Origin: an uncultured Eubacteriales bacterium | GTDB lineage: Bacteria; Bacillota; Clostridia; Oscillospirales; Acutalibacteraceae | DNA length: 64,000 nt | Assembly: GCA_900314355.1 (NCBI GenBank) | Contig: OMUY01000021.1 | Location: 29,352-93,351, forward strand | Reading direction: 5' to 3' | Shown: positions 8,809-17,713 of the stretch, one piece after another | How the letters are laid out: each line of letters begins with the position of its first letter | How positions within the stretch are numbered: the stretch's first letter is position 1 | Notes under the pieces: generated by a model | Told to the model about the DNA's origin: nothing | Database searches by the model: none | The model's input: the letters and a program-made list of their open reading frames with translations, nothing else | Translations under genes and position numbers: made by a program

Positions 8809-8880
8809 CTTAAATTAGTTTTAAACGGACAAATCTTACCGATTTAGCTTTATTTTCGCTAAAAAAATAAGTCTAATCTC

Positions 8881-8996
8881 GGTCACACGGCACCCGGGCG
8901 ATCTGCATCGCGCGGGCTTACCGCTTAATGCTGCTCGGTTCCCCGCCTGACATGGTTCACAGCGCTCCGCCGTACAGGACCCACGTGCCGCATGAC
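8881..8996 (-). ncRNA. ffs: Signal recognition particle RNA, small bacterial type (4.5S-like)
   Basis: On the minus strand the core GAACCATGTCAGG is followed by a CGG-GGAA-CCG tetraloop stem and AGCAGCATTAAGCG, the universally conserved SRP RNA helix 8 region. The ends pair: GTCATGCGGCAC at the 5' side (8996-8985) with GTGCCGTGTGAC at the 3' side, allowing wobbles. The promoter and downstream T-run limit the transcript to at most about 155 bases, so this is the small form without an Alu domain. It partners with Ffh, encoded at 58.5 kb. Position just upstream of dnaX is common in Firmicutes. Confidence 0.92.
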
Positions 8997-9022
8997 AGAA
9001 ATTGGACTTATTATTTTTGTAT

Positions 9023-9051
9023 ATTATATATCATTCTGCCGTTTATTTCAA
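9023..9051 (-). promoter_or_regulatory. Promoter for the SRP RNA (and perhaps dnaX)
   Basis: TTGAAA (9046-9051), a 17-base spacer and a perfect TATAAT (9023-9028) on the minus strand, with expected initiation near 9016, about 20 bases before the folded RNA. The 8997-9330 gap holds this and a divergent promoter for the transporter; I see no other gene in it. Confidence 0.7.
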
Positions 9052-9117
9052 TAGCAAACGAAAAAATTTTACATACAAAAAATTTTCAAATTTTTGCTCA
9101 GAAATTAAACTCTTTTG

Positions 9118-9146
9118 TTGAAATTTTCACATACAGATGATATAAT
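9118..9146 (+). promoter_or_regulatory. Promoter for the GPH-family transporter
   Basis: TTGAAA (9118-9123), a 17-base spacer and TATAAT (9141-9146) on the plus strand. It would leave a 5' untranslated region of about 180 bases before the GTG start. I find no recognisable riboswitch in that AT-rich leader. Confidence 0.6.
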
Positions 9147-9330
9147 CATTAAGATATTTATTAGTTTGCATTAATCAGTATATTAATTTTCAATTTCAGA
9201 TTGCGGCGGCGGTATAAAAAAACATTGTTTTGTTTTTGACTAATTTGACTTTTTGTTGAAAAAATTTTTTTATTATTCCGAATCTAAAATGATTTATTAA
9301 TTATAATGCAAATAGAAAGGGCTGACGGCA

Positions 9331-10908
9331 GTGCAAAAAACAAAAACTTTAAATCCGTATACCTATTCCAAAGGTGAAGCGGCGGGATATCTTGTAGGTC
9401 TGACCGGACAAAATATGATCTACAACATCGTAGCAACAGGACTTTATTACTATTTTCAAAATGTAATTTGTCTGCCCGCTATGGCGCTCAGTATGATTAT
9501 GCTTTTCGCAAGAATCTGGGATGCGGTGAACGATCCCATGATGGGAACTATTGTTGACAAAACCAAGTCGAAATGGGGCAAATGCAAACCGTATCTTTTG
9601 TTTGTGCCTCCCCTCATATGCGTAATCACAATACTTACATTCTTAAATAAAAACTATGCGCTCGCCTCAACTAGCGGAGAAGAGGCTCTTATTATCACAT
9701 GGGCGGCAGTTTCTTATGTAATGTGGGGAATGAGCTATACGATAGGTGATATCCCACTTTGGGGCGTAACATCTCTTATGACTCAGGATGAGAACGACAG
9801 AGCAAAGCTTTTAGCCCTTGCCAGAATTTTTGCCGGAATCGGCGGAATTGCGGTTCTTATCGTTCAGATCGCACAGGCTGTATCTCAGATATACGTTAAC
9901 AAGGGATTTTCACAGGAGGAAGCCAGTCAAAAAGGATTTATTCTCACAGCTATAATCCTTACTTTAATTTCTTCCATAATGTTTGAGTTCGCAGGTCTCA
10001 GCGTACATGAAAGAGTCGCTCAGTCTGAAAAGCATTATACTCTTGTAGAGAACTTCAAAACAATGTTCACAAATAAACCGTTCAGACAGATTCTCATTTC
10101 CGGAATACTCAGAAGCCCCATTCAGCTGCTTTCGATAGTAGGCATGACCCTTGTCACGTATTATTTCGCTAACGGCGATTTTATGAATATTTTTACAACA
10201 GACGCCTCGGGCAAAATAGTTGGTATTGATACAAAAGTAGCCGTTGACGTAATAATGATAGCAATCGGACTGCTTATAGGAATGTTTGTTGGTTCGGGCG
10301 CAACTCCGGCTCTTACAAAAAAGATAGAAAAATACAAATTATATAATTTTTATTCTGTAGGCGGCGCCGTTCCTTTTGCGCTTATCTTTGTTTTATTTGA
10401 AATTACAAACGGGAATCTGAAAGATAATTACATTCTCGCAGCTGTGACGGCGGTTCTCATCTTCCTCGCTTCATGGTCGATGGGCGGACTCAACGTTCTT
10501 CAATCCGTAATGATTGCGGACTGCATAGATTACGAGGAATATACAAACGGAGTCAGAACTGACGGCGTTTTCTTCTCGGGACAGTCTTTCGTTACTAAGT
10601 TGGGCGCCGGAATCGCTTCTCTGATTTCAGGCGTAATCTACAATGCGGTCGGATATTCGGGCAAAGCAATAAACACGCTTAATAACGACCTTCACGCCGG
10701 AGCGGATTTCGTAACTTACGCGGACGGAAAATACGCGATGGCTATGTTCCTTCTTATTTCTGTTCCGCCGGCTATAGGACTTATTCTCTCTGCAATTCCC
10801 ACTTGGAAATACGCTCTTCCCGATAAAGAACATTCAAGAATACTCAGTGAGCTTATTGAAAAGAGAAAAGCTAAAGCTCAAAATCAGGATACGCTTGCAG
10901 ACCATTGA
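9331..10908 (+). CDS. GPH-type (glycoside-pentoside-hexuronide:cation) MFS sugar symporter
   Basis: 525 residues with about 12 membrane segments. Near the N-terminus a WDAVNDPMMG motif followed by a Lys/Arg-rich loop (TKSKWGKCKPYL) is the signature of the MelB/XylP/GPH group. These import sugars or glycosides with Na+ or H+. The substrate is unknown. The start is GTG 9331, about 10 bases after AAAGGG. A cytoplasmic Lys/Arg-rich tail ends the protein. It is a monocistronic plus-strand unit with its own promoter and terminator, and a candidate uptake partner for products of the secreted GH5. Confidence 0.88.
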   Translation: MQKTKTLNPYTYSKGEAAGYLVGLTGQNMIYNIVATGLYYYFQNVICLPAMALSMIMLFARIWDAVNDPMMGTIVDKTKSKWGKCKPYLLFVPPLICVITILTFLNKNYALASTSGEEALIITWAAVSYVMWGMSYTIGDIPLWGVTSLMTQDENDRAKLLALARIFAGIGGIAVLIVQIAQAVSQIYVNKGFSQEEASQKGFILTAIILTLISSIMFEFAGLSVHERVAQSEKHYTLVENFKTMFTNKPFRQILISGILRSPIQLLSIVGMTLVTYYFANGDFMNIFTTDASGKIVGIDTKVAVDVIMIAIGLLIGMFVGSGATPALTKKIEKYKLYNFYSVGGAVPFALIFVLFEITNGNLKDNYILAAVTAVLIFLASWSMGGLNVLQSVMIADCIDYEEYTNGVRTDGVFFSGQSFVTKLGAGIASLISGVIYNAVGYSGKAINTLNNDLHAGADFVTYADGKYAMAMFLLISVPPAIGLILSAIPTWKYALPDKEHSRILSELIEKRKAKAQNQDTLADH

Positions 10909-10937
10909 TTTTTAATTCCGATTTATAAAATAATAAT

Positions 10938-10972
10938 TCAATCCTCCGATTTTTTCGGAGGATGTATTATTT
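10938..10972 (+). terminator. Intrinsic terminator after the symporter
   Basis: A nine-base-pair stem (ATCCTCCGA 10941-10949 with TCGGAGGAT 10955-10963) followed by a T-rich stretch. It may also serve the convergent TtcA-like gene. Confidence 0.7.
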
Positions 10973-10985
10973 TGCAAAAAAAAAA

Positions 10986-11699
10986 TCACCAGCCGTCGAT
11001 TTCTCCGCGTTGAAGCGCACCGACTATTTTTTCTCTTATGCCGGGATATTCTTTGTTCAATTTTTTCAATAAATCTTTTGTTCTCTGTCTGTTTGACGTC
11101 TTATCCATCGGGCACTTATTTTTAACGACCGGCAGACCCGCCTTGCGGCATTGACCCGCTATCAGAGATTCAGACGCAAAAATCATAGGTCTTATCACGT
11201 AGATATCTCTGTCTGAAAGGTACGTTTTAGGCTGAAAACAGTCAATTCTTCCGCCGTCAAAAAGGTTCATAATAAATGTTTCGGCGGCGTCGTCAAGATG
11301 ATGACCTAAAGCGACTTTATTACATCCCGATTCCTTTGCGATTTTGTGAATTACCCCTCTTCTCATTTTAGCGCACAGAGAACACGGATTTTTTTCCTTT
11401 CTCTCTTCAAAGACTATTCTTGAGATATCAGTTCTTTTTATTATATATTCTACATTCAACGAATCGCACAGCTTTTGGAGAAGAGAATAATCAGTATCTA
11501 AACTGTCCACTCTCATATCGGATGTTACTGCTATGACGTCGTATTTTTTCGGATAATATTTTCTCATGTCCGCAAGACAGTATAAAAGAGATACCGAATC
11601 TTTTCCGCCCGAAAGACCGACGGCTATTTTGTCTCCGTCTTCTATCATTTCATATCTTTCGCAGGCGGCTCTTATCCTGCCTTCAAGTTGCTGCATCAT
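10986..11699 (-). CDS. TtcA/TilS-type PP-loop ATPase (tRNA 2-thiocytidine synthesis-like)
   Basis: 237 residues from ATG 11699, chosen because AGAGG lies about 10 bases before it; an upstream ATG at 11741 lacks a site. Seen: PP-loop SGGKDS at 30-35, a CxxC pair in NPCSLCAKMRRG near residue 110, GHHLDDAAET, and a late Cys in KCPMDKTSNRQ. This matches the TtcA subgroup that binds a Fe-S cluster and thiolates a tRNA base using ATP. The exact target base is not shown by the sequence. It is followed convergently by the symporter terminator. Confidence 0.85.
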   Translation of the reverse strand: MMQQLEGRIRAACERYEMIEDGDKIAVGLSGGKDSVSLLYCLADMRKYYPKKYDVIAVTSDMRVDSLDTDYSLLQKLCDSLNVEYIIKRTDISRIVFEERKEKNPCSLCAKMRRGVIHKIAKESGCNKVALGHHLDDAAETFIMNLFDGGRIDCFQPKTYLSDRDIYVIRPMIFASESLIAGQCRKAGLPVVKNKCPMDKTSNRQRTKDLLKKLNKEYPGIREKIVGALQRGEIDGW

Positions 11700-11849
11700 A
11701 TTATTAATACCTCTGATTTTACTGATGTAATAATAAATCAAAAATATCTTGTTTTCAACACCAAAAAATAATTATTCTACATTCTTTTATTCAACTTGTA
11801 ATAATAGACAAAAATAAAAAACTAACGCCGTAATATTTTATAATTAGCA

Positions 11850-11878
11850 TTGACAAACTTAAAGCATTTTGATAAAAT
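11850..11878 (+). promoter_or_regulatory. Promoter for the riboswitch-controlled ATPase
   Basis: Perfect TTGACA (11850-11855), a 17-base spacer and TAAAAT (11873-11878) upstream of the riboswitch, with expected initiation near 11885. Confidence 0.75.
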
Positions 11879-11896
11879 ATATATAAAATAATTACT

Positions 11897-11992
11897 CATA
11901 AGGGAGTAGCCGACGCTTTAGCGTTCCGTTGTCAACAAGCATGGCAGTTCGTTTCAGATCTGTTTGGCGCGGATTAAATGGCCAGACTTGTG
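11897..11992 (+). promoter_or_regulatory. yybP-ykoY (Mn2+) riboswitch aptamer
   Basis: The leader carries the hallmark AAGGGAGTAGC loop, then GTCAACA, then TCTGTTTGGCGCGGAT, and ends ATGGCCAGACTTGTG, matching the order of conserved blocks in the yybP-ykoY family. P1 can form between CATAAG (11897-11902) and CTTGTG (11987-11992). This class senses Mn2+ and commonly controls Mn or Ca exporters such as P-type ATPases, exactly what lies downstream. The loop has AAGGGAG where the usual form is AAAGGGGAG. Confidence 0.82.
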
Positions 11993-12026
11993 TACGAGTT
12001 TTCACTTGTACGCAATTTTTCTTTTT
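11989..12026 (+). terminator. Riboswitch expression-platform terminator
   Basis: An 11-base-pair stem (TGTGTACGAGT 11989-11999 with ACTTGTACGCA 12004-12014, two G-U pairs) followed by a T-rich tail. Its 5' arm overlaps the 3' strand of riboswitch P1 (11987-11992), so metal-bound P1 and the full terminator exclude each other. This predicts ligand-induced antitermination. Confidence 0.75.
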
Positions 12027-12053
12027 TATGGGCAAAATGAAAGGATTTTTTTC

Positions 12054-14765
12054 ATGGATTTTTACAGACTCAGCGTTTCGCAGACGCTGTCCGAAGTCAA
12101 GAGCAGCGAAAAAGGTTTGACCTCCGCCGAAGCTCAGAAAAGACTTGAGGAAAACGGAAAAAACAAATTAAAAGAACGAAAAAAGGATTCTGTCATCAAA
12201 AGATTTTTCAAACAGATGGCCGATCCCATGATTTTGATACTTCTTGCCGCGGCAATAATTTCCGCAATTACAACGGGAGTATCCGCCGCTCAAGGTGAAT
12301 TTGAATTTCCTTGGGATGTTGTAATCATACTTTTCGTCGTTATCGTAAACGCCATATTGGGCGTTGTCCAGGAAGGAAAAGCGGAAAAAGCTATTGAAGC
12401 CCTGCAGGAAATGGCCGCCGCGACAGCAAAGGTTTTAAGAGACGGAAAAGTCTGCGTAATCAAAACAGAGGATCTTGTCGTAGGCGATGTTGTAATTCTT
12501 GAAGCCGGAGACGCCGTTCCTGCGGATTGCAGACTTATCGAGGCATCAAGTCTTAAAATCGAGGAGGCCGCTCTGACGGGAGAATCGGTTCCAGTTACAA
12601 AAGAAATTGGCAGACTTGCAGACGAAGGAAAAATAGGTCTCGGAGACAGAACAAATATGGCTTACCAAGGTTCAAATGTCGTTTACGGCAGAGGAATTGC
12701 CGTAATCACCGCGACCGGCATGGACACTGAAATGGGAAAAATAGCCGACGCTATTGACAAGGCAGCCGATGAGGAGACACCACTTCAGAAGAAATTGGAC
12801 GGACTCAGCAAAGTTCTGACATGGGCCGTTATAGGAATTTGCGTATTTATTTTTGCGTTCCAGTTAATCGAAAACACAATCAGAGGAATACCTAACGACT
12901 TTTCAACAATACTTGATTTCTTTATGATTGCCGTATCTCTCGCTGTCGCCGCTATTCCCGAAGGACTTGTTGCAGTCGTCACCATAGTTCTTTCAATGGG
13001 CGTCACAAAAATGAGTCAGAAAAACGCCATTATCAGAAAGCTTACCGCAGTTGAAACTTTAGGATGCACACAGGTAATCTGTTCCGACAAAACCGGAACT
13101 CTTACTCAGAACAAGATGACTGTAGTGGACAAATATTGTGAATGCGACGAAAAGAACCTCGCGTCTATGATGTCGCTCTGCACCGATGTTCACGTAAACG
13201 ATGACGGAACATTAAACGGCGAGCCAACAGAATTGGCGCTTGTAAATTACGCCACGAGCTTAGGACTTGACAAAAATGTTCAGGAAGCTAAAATGCCGAG
13301 AATAGGTGAGGCTCCGTTTGACTCAATGAGAAAAATGATGTCCACCGTTCACAATACTCCTAACGGGATCACACAGTTCACAAAAGGAGCTCCAGACGTC
13401 ATCATCACAAAGTGCAAATATATGATGACAGCGGACAAAGTTGTGCCTCTGACCGACGATATTAAAGAAAAAATTCTGTATAAAAACAAGGAAATGGCAG
13501 ACAAAGCTTTGAGAGTTCTTGCCTGCGCGATGAAAATATACAGGGAAGAGCCGGAGGCGTATGTCGCTTCAACTATGGAAAAAGACCTTGTTTTCGTCGG
13601 ACTTGTCGGCATGATAGACCCCGTAAGACCAGAGGTTAAATCAGCAATTCACGAGTGCAGAGGAGCCGGCATTACTCCCGTAATGATTACAGGCGACCAC
13701 AAGGACACTGCCGTAGCAATAGCGAAGGAATTGGAAATAATCACAGACGAATCGCAGGCTATGACAGGCGCTCAGCTTGAAGAGCTTTCGGACGAAGAAT
13801 TTGACGAAAAAGTAACCAAGACTTTTGTATATGCAAGAGTTCAGCCGGAACACAAGACGAGAATAGTCAACGCGTGGAAGAAAAAAGGCTATGTTACGGC
13901 AATGACAGGCGACGGCGTAAACGACGCTCCGTCTATAAAAGCAGCCGACATAGGCGTAGGAATGGGAATCACCGGTACCGACGTAACGAAAAACGTCGCC
14001 GATATGGTTCTTGCCGACGATAATTTTGCCACGATTGTAAACGCTGTCGCAGAGGGCAGAAGAATTTACGATAACATCAGAAAAGCCATTCAGTTCCTGC
14101 TGTCTTCGAACCTCGCGGAGGTCATTCTCGTATTTATTGCGACTATGCTGAATTTCGTAATGTTTAAGCCGACTCACCTGCTTTGGATTAATCTTGTAAC
14201 AGACTGCTTCCCCGCTCTCGCACTTGGAATAGAAAAGCACGAGCCGAATATAATGCGGAGAAAACCGAGAAGGTCGGACGCAAGCATTTTTTCCGACGGT
14301 TTAGGCGTGGACACTGTTTATCAAGGTCTGTTGATTACTTTGTTTACATTGTTCTCGTATTTTATCGGAGTAAACTGGAATCATACATTTATAGACACGT
14401 TCGCAAATATCGGAAACTGGACTTTTATGGATATCGCCGCCGATTCAGCTCAGGGAATAACAGGTATGACAATGGCGTTCCTGACTCTTTCGATGTGTGA
14501 AATGTTCCATTCGTTTAATATGCGTTCGCAGAGACATTCTATATTTACACTTCACAATCAAAACTGGGCTTTGTGGGGTTCGCTTGCCGGTTCGTTCGCC
14601 CTGACCGCTCTCGTAATAGAAGTCCCGGCAATAGCCAATATCTTTGATTTTGCCAACCTTGATATTCAGCACTACCTTACGTCAATCTGCGAAGCAATTC
14701 TTATTATACCGATTGTCGAGATTATTAAAGCTATCCAGAGATCAATAGCGAAGAAAAAATCCTGA
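12054..14765 (+). CDS. P-type cation-transporting ATPase (Ca2+/Mn2+ exporter type)
   Basis: 903 residues from ATG 12054, which follows AAAGGA by 8 bases; the open frame upstream is the riboswitch leader, not protein. Seen: TGES actuator loop, PEGL in membrane helix 4 (the Ca2+-pump cation site), phosphorylation motif CSDKTGTLT with Asp345, KGAP nucleotide-binding motif, MITGDH and MTGDGVNDAP hinge motifs, and a C-terminal bundle of membrane helices. This is the P2 (SERCA/PMCA-like) group. Control by an Mn2+ riboswitch suggests Mn2+ or Ca2+ efflux linked to manganese, as shown for similar pumps in Lactococcus and Streptococcus. Confidence 0.93.
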   Translation: MDFYRLSVSQTLSEVKSSEKGLTSAEAQKRLEENGKNKLKERKKDSVIKRFFKQMADPMILILLAAAIISAITTGVSAAQGEFEFPWDVVIILFVVIVNAILGVVQEGKAEKAIEALQEMAAATAKVLRDGKVCVIKTEDLVVGDVVILEAGDAVPADCRLIEASSLKIEEAALTGESVPVTKEIGRLADEGKIGLGDRTNMAYQGSNVVYGRGIAVITATGMDTEMGKIADAIDKAADEETPLQKKLDGLSKVLTWAVIGICVFIFAFQLIENTIRGIPNDFSTILDFFMIAVSLAVAAIPEGLVAVVTIVLSMGVTKMSQKNAIIRKLTAVETLGCTQVICSDKTGTLTQNKMTVVDKYCECDEKNLASMMSLCTDVHVNDDGTLNGEPTELALVNYATSLGLDKNVQEAKMPRIGEAPFDSMRKMMSTVHNTPNGITQFTKGAPDVIITKCKYMMTADKVVPLTDDIKEKILYKNKEMADKALRVLACAMKIYREEPEAYVASTMEKDLVFVGLVGMIDPVRPEVKSAIHECRGAGITPVMITGDHKDTAVAIAKELEIITDESQAMTGAQLEELSDEEFDEKVTKTFVYARVQPEHKTRIVNAWKKKGYVTAMTGDGVNDAPSIKAADIGVGMGITGTDVTKNVADMVLADDNFATIVNAVAEGRRIYDNIRKAIQFLLSSNLAEVILVFIATMLNFVMFKPTHLLWINLVTDCFPALALGIEKHEPNIMRRKPRRSDASIFSDGLGVDTVYQGLLITLFTLFSYFIGVNWNHTFIDTFANIGNWTFMDIAADSAQGITGMTMAFLTLSMCEMFHSFNMRSQRHSIFTLHNQNWALWGSLAGSFALTALVIEVPAIANIFDFANLDIQHYLTSICEAILIIPIVEIIKAIQRSIAKKKS

Positions 14766-14780
14766 CGGAATCTAAGAAAA

Positions 14781-14816
14781 CATTTTCGGCGCCCTATGCG
14801 GGCGCCGAATTTTTTC
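14781..14816 (+). terminator. Intrinsic terminator after the P-type ATPase
   Basis: A perfect 10-base-pair GC-rich stem (TTCGGCGCCC 14785-14794 with GGGCGCCGAA 14800-14809) followed by six T. Confidence 0.85.
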
Positions 14817-14876
14817 ATAATTTAGATAAATGATTATTGGCACCTCAGACAATTTAAAAATTATTAATATATTGAT

Positions 14877-14905
14877 TTGACATTTTTTTTGACTCAAATT
14901 ATAAT
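14877..14905 (+). promoter_or_regulatory. Promoter for the PHP-domain hydrolase
   Basis: Perfect TTGACA (14877-14882), a 17-base spacer and perfect TATAAT (14900-14905), 31 bases before the start codon. One of the strongest consensus promoters in the window. Confidence 0.8.
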
Positions 14906-14935
14906 AGCAATATTGAACTAAAAAGGAGTGTTTTA

Positions 14936-16192
14936 ATGGAATATTATTCATTCAAAAAACATATAGATAAAACAGAGGAAGGCTCTTATTTTAAAATACA
15001 GTTTGAAGTACCGACCGGCGTTAAAAGAATAGATTTGTCATATTCTTATTCATCTCATCAAAAAGGCGGATTAGGCGATTTGAAGCCAAAAAACACAATA
15101 GATTTGGGACTTGCCGATGAAAAAGGAAAATTTTTAGGTTGGTCCGGCAGCTCGAAAGATCATATTTACGTCGGAGAAGCAGAATCGGAATCGGGCTATC
15201 TTATCGAAAAGATTAATCCCGGGAAGTGGTCGGTCATAGTCGGCGCTTATCACGTTTTAGACGAAGGAGTTGACGTAAATTACAACGTCAAATTTACTTT
15301 TGAAAAAAACGAACTTCTTTTCGGCGATCTTCACATACATTCAACAGCTTCCGACGGCGAATATGACAGGTATACTCTCGCCAAAAGAGCAAAAGAAAGC
15401 GGTCTTGATTTTATAGCTTTTTCGGATCACAACAATTACTCGGAAAATTTCAGACAGCCGTTTGTTCCGGGAATCACTGTAATTCCTTCAGTAGAATGGA
15501 CTCACTACAAAGGTCACATGAATTTTTTTGGAGTTGAAAATCCGTTTGAAAATTCATTTATCGCAAACAATGAAAACGAAAAAAGAAAATTGCTGAATTC
15601 GGCGCGAGATAAAGGAGCTGTTATTTCGGTAAATCATCCCGATTGCCCATTCTGTCCGTATCTTTGGGATGATGAAGATTATGACATGATGGAAATTTGG
15701 AACGGGCCGATGACAAAACGAAACTATAAGGCAATAGAAAGATGGACTAATCTGTTAAAAGCAGGGAGAAAAATTCCAGCGGTCGGCGGTTCTGACTTTC
15801 ACAAAGACAAATCTTTTGTACTTTTCGCTCATCCGGTAACAGGAGTATTTTCTGAAGGCAGAACGGCAAAAGAAATTATCGACGCAATAAAAAACGGCAG
15901 AACATTTATTTCCTCATCTGTGAAAGGACCGAGAATTTACCTTACTTCAGGTTCTGATTTCATGGGTTCCGTCACTAAAAACAAATATTTTTCAGTTCAC
16001 TGTGAAAATTCCAACGGGCTTTACATCAAATCGGTTAGCGACAAAGGTGAAAAAATTATCTCATCCGGATTGAAGTCTTTTAAGTGTGACAGACTGATAA
16101 CCGATGAAAAATTCGTCTATCTCAAAGCCGTAAAACCGCTTGCCGGCAAAGAAATTGTCAGGGCGGTTTCAAATCCGATTTATTTTGAATAA
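14936..16192 (+). CDS. CehA/McbA-like metallohydrolase with PHP domain
   Basis: 418 residues, AAGGAG ribosome site 8 bases before ATG. Residues 1-122 look like a beta-sandwich. A PHP domain follows, with metal-ligand motifs HIHSTASDG (H133, H135), SDHNN (D164, H165), NHPDCP and GGSDFH. The C-terminal 100 residues are a further beta domain. No signal peptide is visible, so it is probably cytoplasmic. Family members hydrolyse phosphoesters or carbamates; the substrate here is unknown. Monocistronic, with its own promoter and terminator. Confidence 0.85.
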   Translation: MEYYSFKKHIDKTEEGSYFKIQFEVPTGVKRIDLSYSYSSHQKGGLGDLKPKNTIDLGLADEKGKFLGWSGSSKDHIYVGEAESESGYLIEKINPGKWSVIVGAYHVLDEGVDVNYNVKFTFEKNELLFGDLHIHSTASDGEYDRYTLAKRAKESGLDFIAFSDHNNYSENFRQPFVPGITVIPSVEWTHYKGHMNFFGVENPFENSFIANNENEKRKLLNSARDKGAVISVNHPDCPFCPYLWDDEDYDMMEIWNGPMTKRNYKAIERWTNLLKAGRKIPAVGGSDFHKDKSFVLFAHPVTGVFSEGRTAKEIIDAIKNGRTFISSSVKGPRIYLTSGSDFMGSVTKNKYFSVHCENSNGLYIKSVSDKGEKIISSGLKSFKCDRLITDEKFVYLKAVKPLAGKEIVRAVSNPIYFE

Positions 16193-16220
16193 TACGGTTT
16201 TGTAAACAACAGTACATTAA

Positions 16221-16257
16221 AAAGGGCGCTTAAATTTGGAATAAGCGCCTTTTTTTA
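16221..16257 (+). terminator. Intrinsic terminator after the PHP hydrolase
   Basis: Stem GGCGCTTA (16225-16232) with TAAGCGCC (16242-16249), extended by weaker pairs, followed by a run of seven or more T. Confidence 0.8.
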
Positions 16258-16287
16258 AGTTACTGCAAGTTTTATTTACCTTGGGTA

Positions 16288-17550
16288 TCAGCCGCCTTTC
16301 ATAAGCTTCTTAGCCGCCTGTTCAAAACCGGGAAGCTGGAAAATTCTTCCGAGAGTTTCAAGTAAGCTTCCTATTGCCTTTAAAAATTTAAATAAGAATC
16401 CTGTTCTCTGAGGAGTTGTCGTGGAATCATGGGATGAACTTGTGTCCTGAACTTTGTCAACGATCGTATATGTAAACTTCGCCTGAGCGTTGCAATGGTC
16501 GGAAAGTGAATAGCCTTCCTCATTCTTCCAGTTTTCATATTTAAAACTGTCGCCCTTATCGGTAAGGGAAATTTTAATTCCGTTGCCGCTCGCGTAAAGT
16601 ATTCTTTCTATTGAATCATAGTGTCCGATAAGTCCCGTGCTTTCGTCCCAAATATTTGTAACGCCTGCCATTGTCTTGACGTAATCGTAATAAGGCCGGT
16701 AAGAGTAGTTTTTGTCGGATACGTTTTCGGAGATATTTTCAAGCGTATTAACCGCCCACGCGTCGTTTAAATGAGCCGCTTCAATAAGATTGGGAAGAAG
16801 TTTTGAATCGGAATTGGTGTTGCCTTCCTCCATGATGAAAGCGTTGAAATCGCCGACAACTATTACGCCGTGGTCATAACATCCCGTAGTCTCGTCATAG
16901 ACGGAATGTTTCATAATGTAGTTCGCAAGCTGTGTAAACTGTTTGGCACGAATTTGATAAGACTCACCGCCGAACGCGTCCGCATGGAGATCGTACACGT
17001 CGATATAGTAACCTTTCTCCGGTTCGATCGTAGCAACCATAAATCCCTTGGGGGTCAATGAATCGCCCTCAAGTTCTCCGATACTGGCATTGCCGTCGCC
17101 GTTAGAATCGAAAGAATCCATAGACTCTTTCCATTCAACTCTCTTTATGTTGTAAAGATTGTAAAGCGAAAAGATATTGAGTCCGTCGCCGGAAGGAACA
17201 CCGCCGGACGTCTCGCTCTGATGACATTCTTTGACAGTTGAGCCGGATGTCACGTTTTCGTAATTCGTAAGCTCGGCACGGAAATACTGGTCAAAGTTGA
17301 AATCCTCCTGAACGCCTACGATGTCAAATTTAGCCTCGTTGATTTTCTTGCCTATAAGTACGTCGTCGGACAGAGCGTCTCTGTTATGTCCCGCCATAGA
17401 CGCAGGAATCGGCAGACCGGCTATATTATAGTTTATTACATTAAATGTTCCGGTCGTTCCGACATCAGCGGCAAACGAAAATACCGCCAAAGAAGACAAC
17501 GCGAGTATTACAGTCAAAATAATGCAAATTGATTTTTTGATAATTTTCAT
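16288..17550 (-). CDS. Secreted endonuclease/exonuclease/phosphatase-family protein
   Basis: 420 residues. A signal peptide covers 1-28 (Lys-rich start, hydrophobic core, SFAAD cleavage region). The DNase I-like fold is shown by NYNIAG near the mature start, VQEDFNF (metal Glu), DLHADA, GDFNA and the C-terminal SDHC motif. Such extracellular enzymes include sphingomyelinases and nucleases, so the substrate is open. After a Ser/Thr linker the last 40 residues form an amphipathic hydrophobic-basic tail like that of the GH5 enzyme. It has its own promoter and appears monocistronic. Confidence 0.82.
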   Translation of the reverse strand: MKIIKKSICIILTVILALSSLAVFSFAADVGTTGTFNVINYNIAGLPIPASMAGHNRDALSDDVLIGKKINEAKFDIVGVQEDFNFDQYFRAELTNYENVTSGSTVKECHQSETSGGVPSGDGLNIFSLYNLYNIKRVEWKESMDSFDSNGDGNASIGELEGDSLTPKGFMVATIEPEKGYYIDVYDLHADAFGGESYQIRAKQFTQLANYIMKHSVYDETTGCYDHGVIVVGDFNAFIMEEGNTNSDSKLLPNLIEAAHLNDAWAVNTLENISENVSDKNYSYRPYYDYVKTMAGVTNIWDESTGLIGHYDSIERILYASGNGIKISLTDKGDSFKYENWKNEEGYSLSDHCNAQAKFTYTIVDKVQDTSSSHDSTTTPQRTGFLFKFLKAIGSLLETLGRIFQLPGFEQAAKKLMKGG

Positions 17551-17596
17551 GCGGTTATCATCTCTCTCTACAGATTATGTATATTTACACATATTT

Positions 17597-17625
17597 ATGT
17601 TATCAGAAATTAATAAAAATGTCAA
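17597..17625 (-). promoter_or_regulatory. Promoter for the secreted EEP-family gene
   Basis: TTGACA (17620-17625), a 17-base spacer and TAACAT (17597-17602) on the minus strand, about 47 bases upstream of the start codon. Confidence 0.55.
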
Positions 17626-17670
17626 CACTTACAACTTGCTATCTGAAATAATTTTTGAAAAATTTAAAAA

Positions 17671-17707
17671 AATCGGGATACAGTTTTATCAATCCGTATC
17701 CCTGATT
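17671..17707 (-). terminator. Intrinsic terminator after mltG
   Basis: On the minus strand a stem of ATCAGGGATAC with GTATCCCGAT, one bulged pair, followed by seven T. It closes the unit that ends with mltG. Confidence 0.75.
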
Positions 17708-17713
17708 TAAATT

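Noticed and set aside
8821-9330. Replication origin near dnaX-recR
   Set aside because: No dnaA gene or DnaA-box cluster; the region is explained by the SRP RNA and two promoters.
11929-12053. Open frame and in-frame extension ahead of the P-type ATPase
   Set aside because: The bases are explained by the riboswitch and its terminator, and the ATG at 12054 has a good ribosome site.
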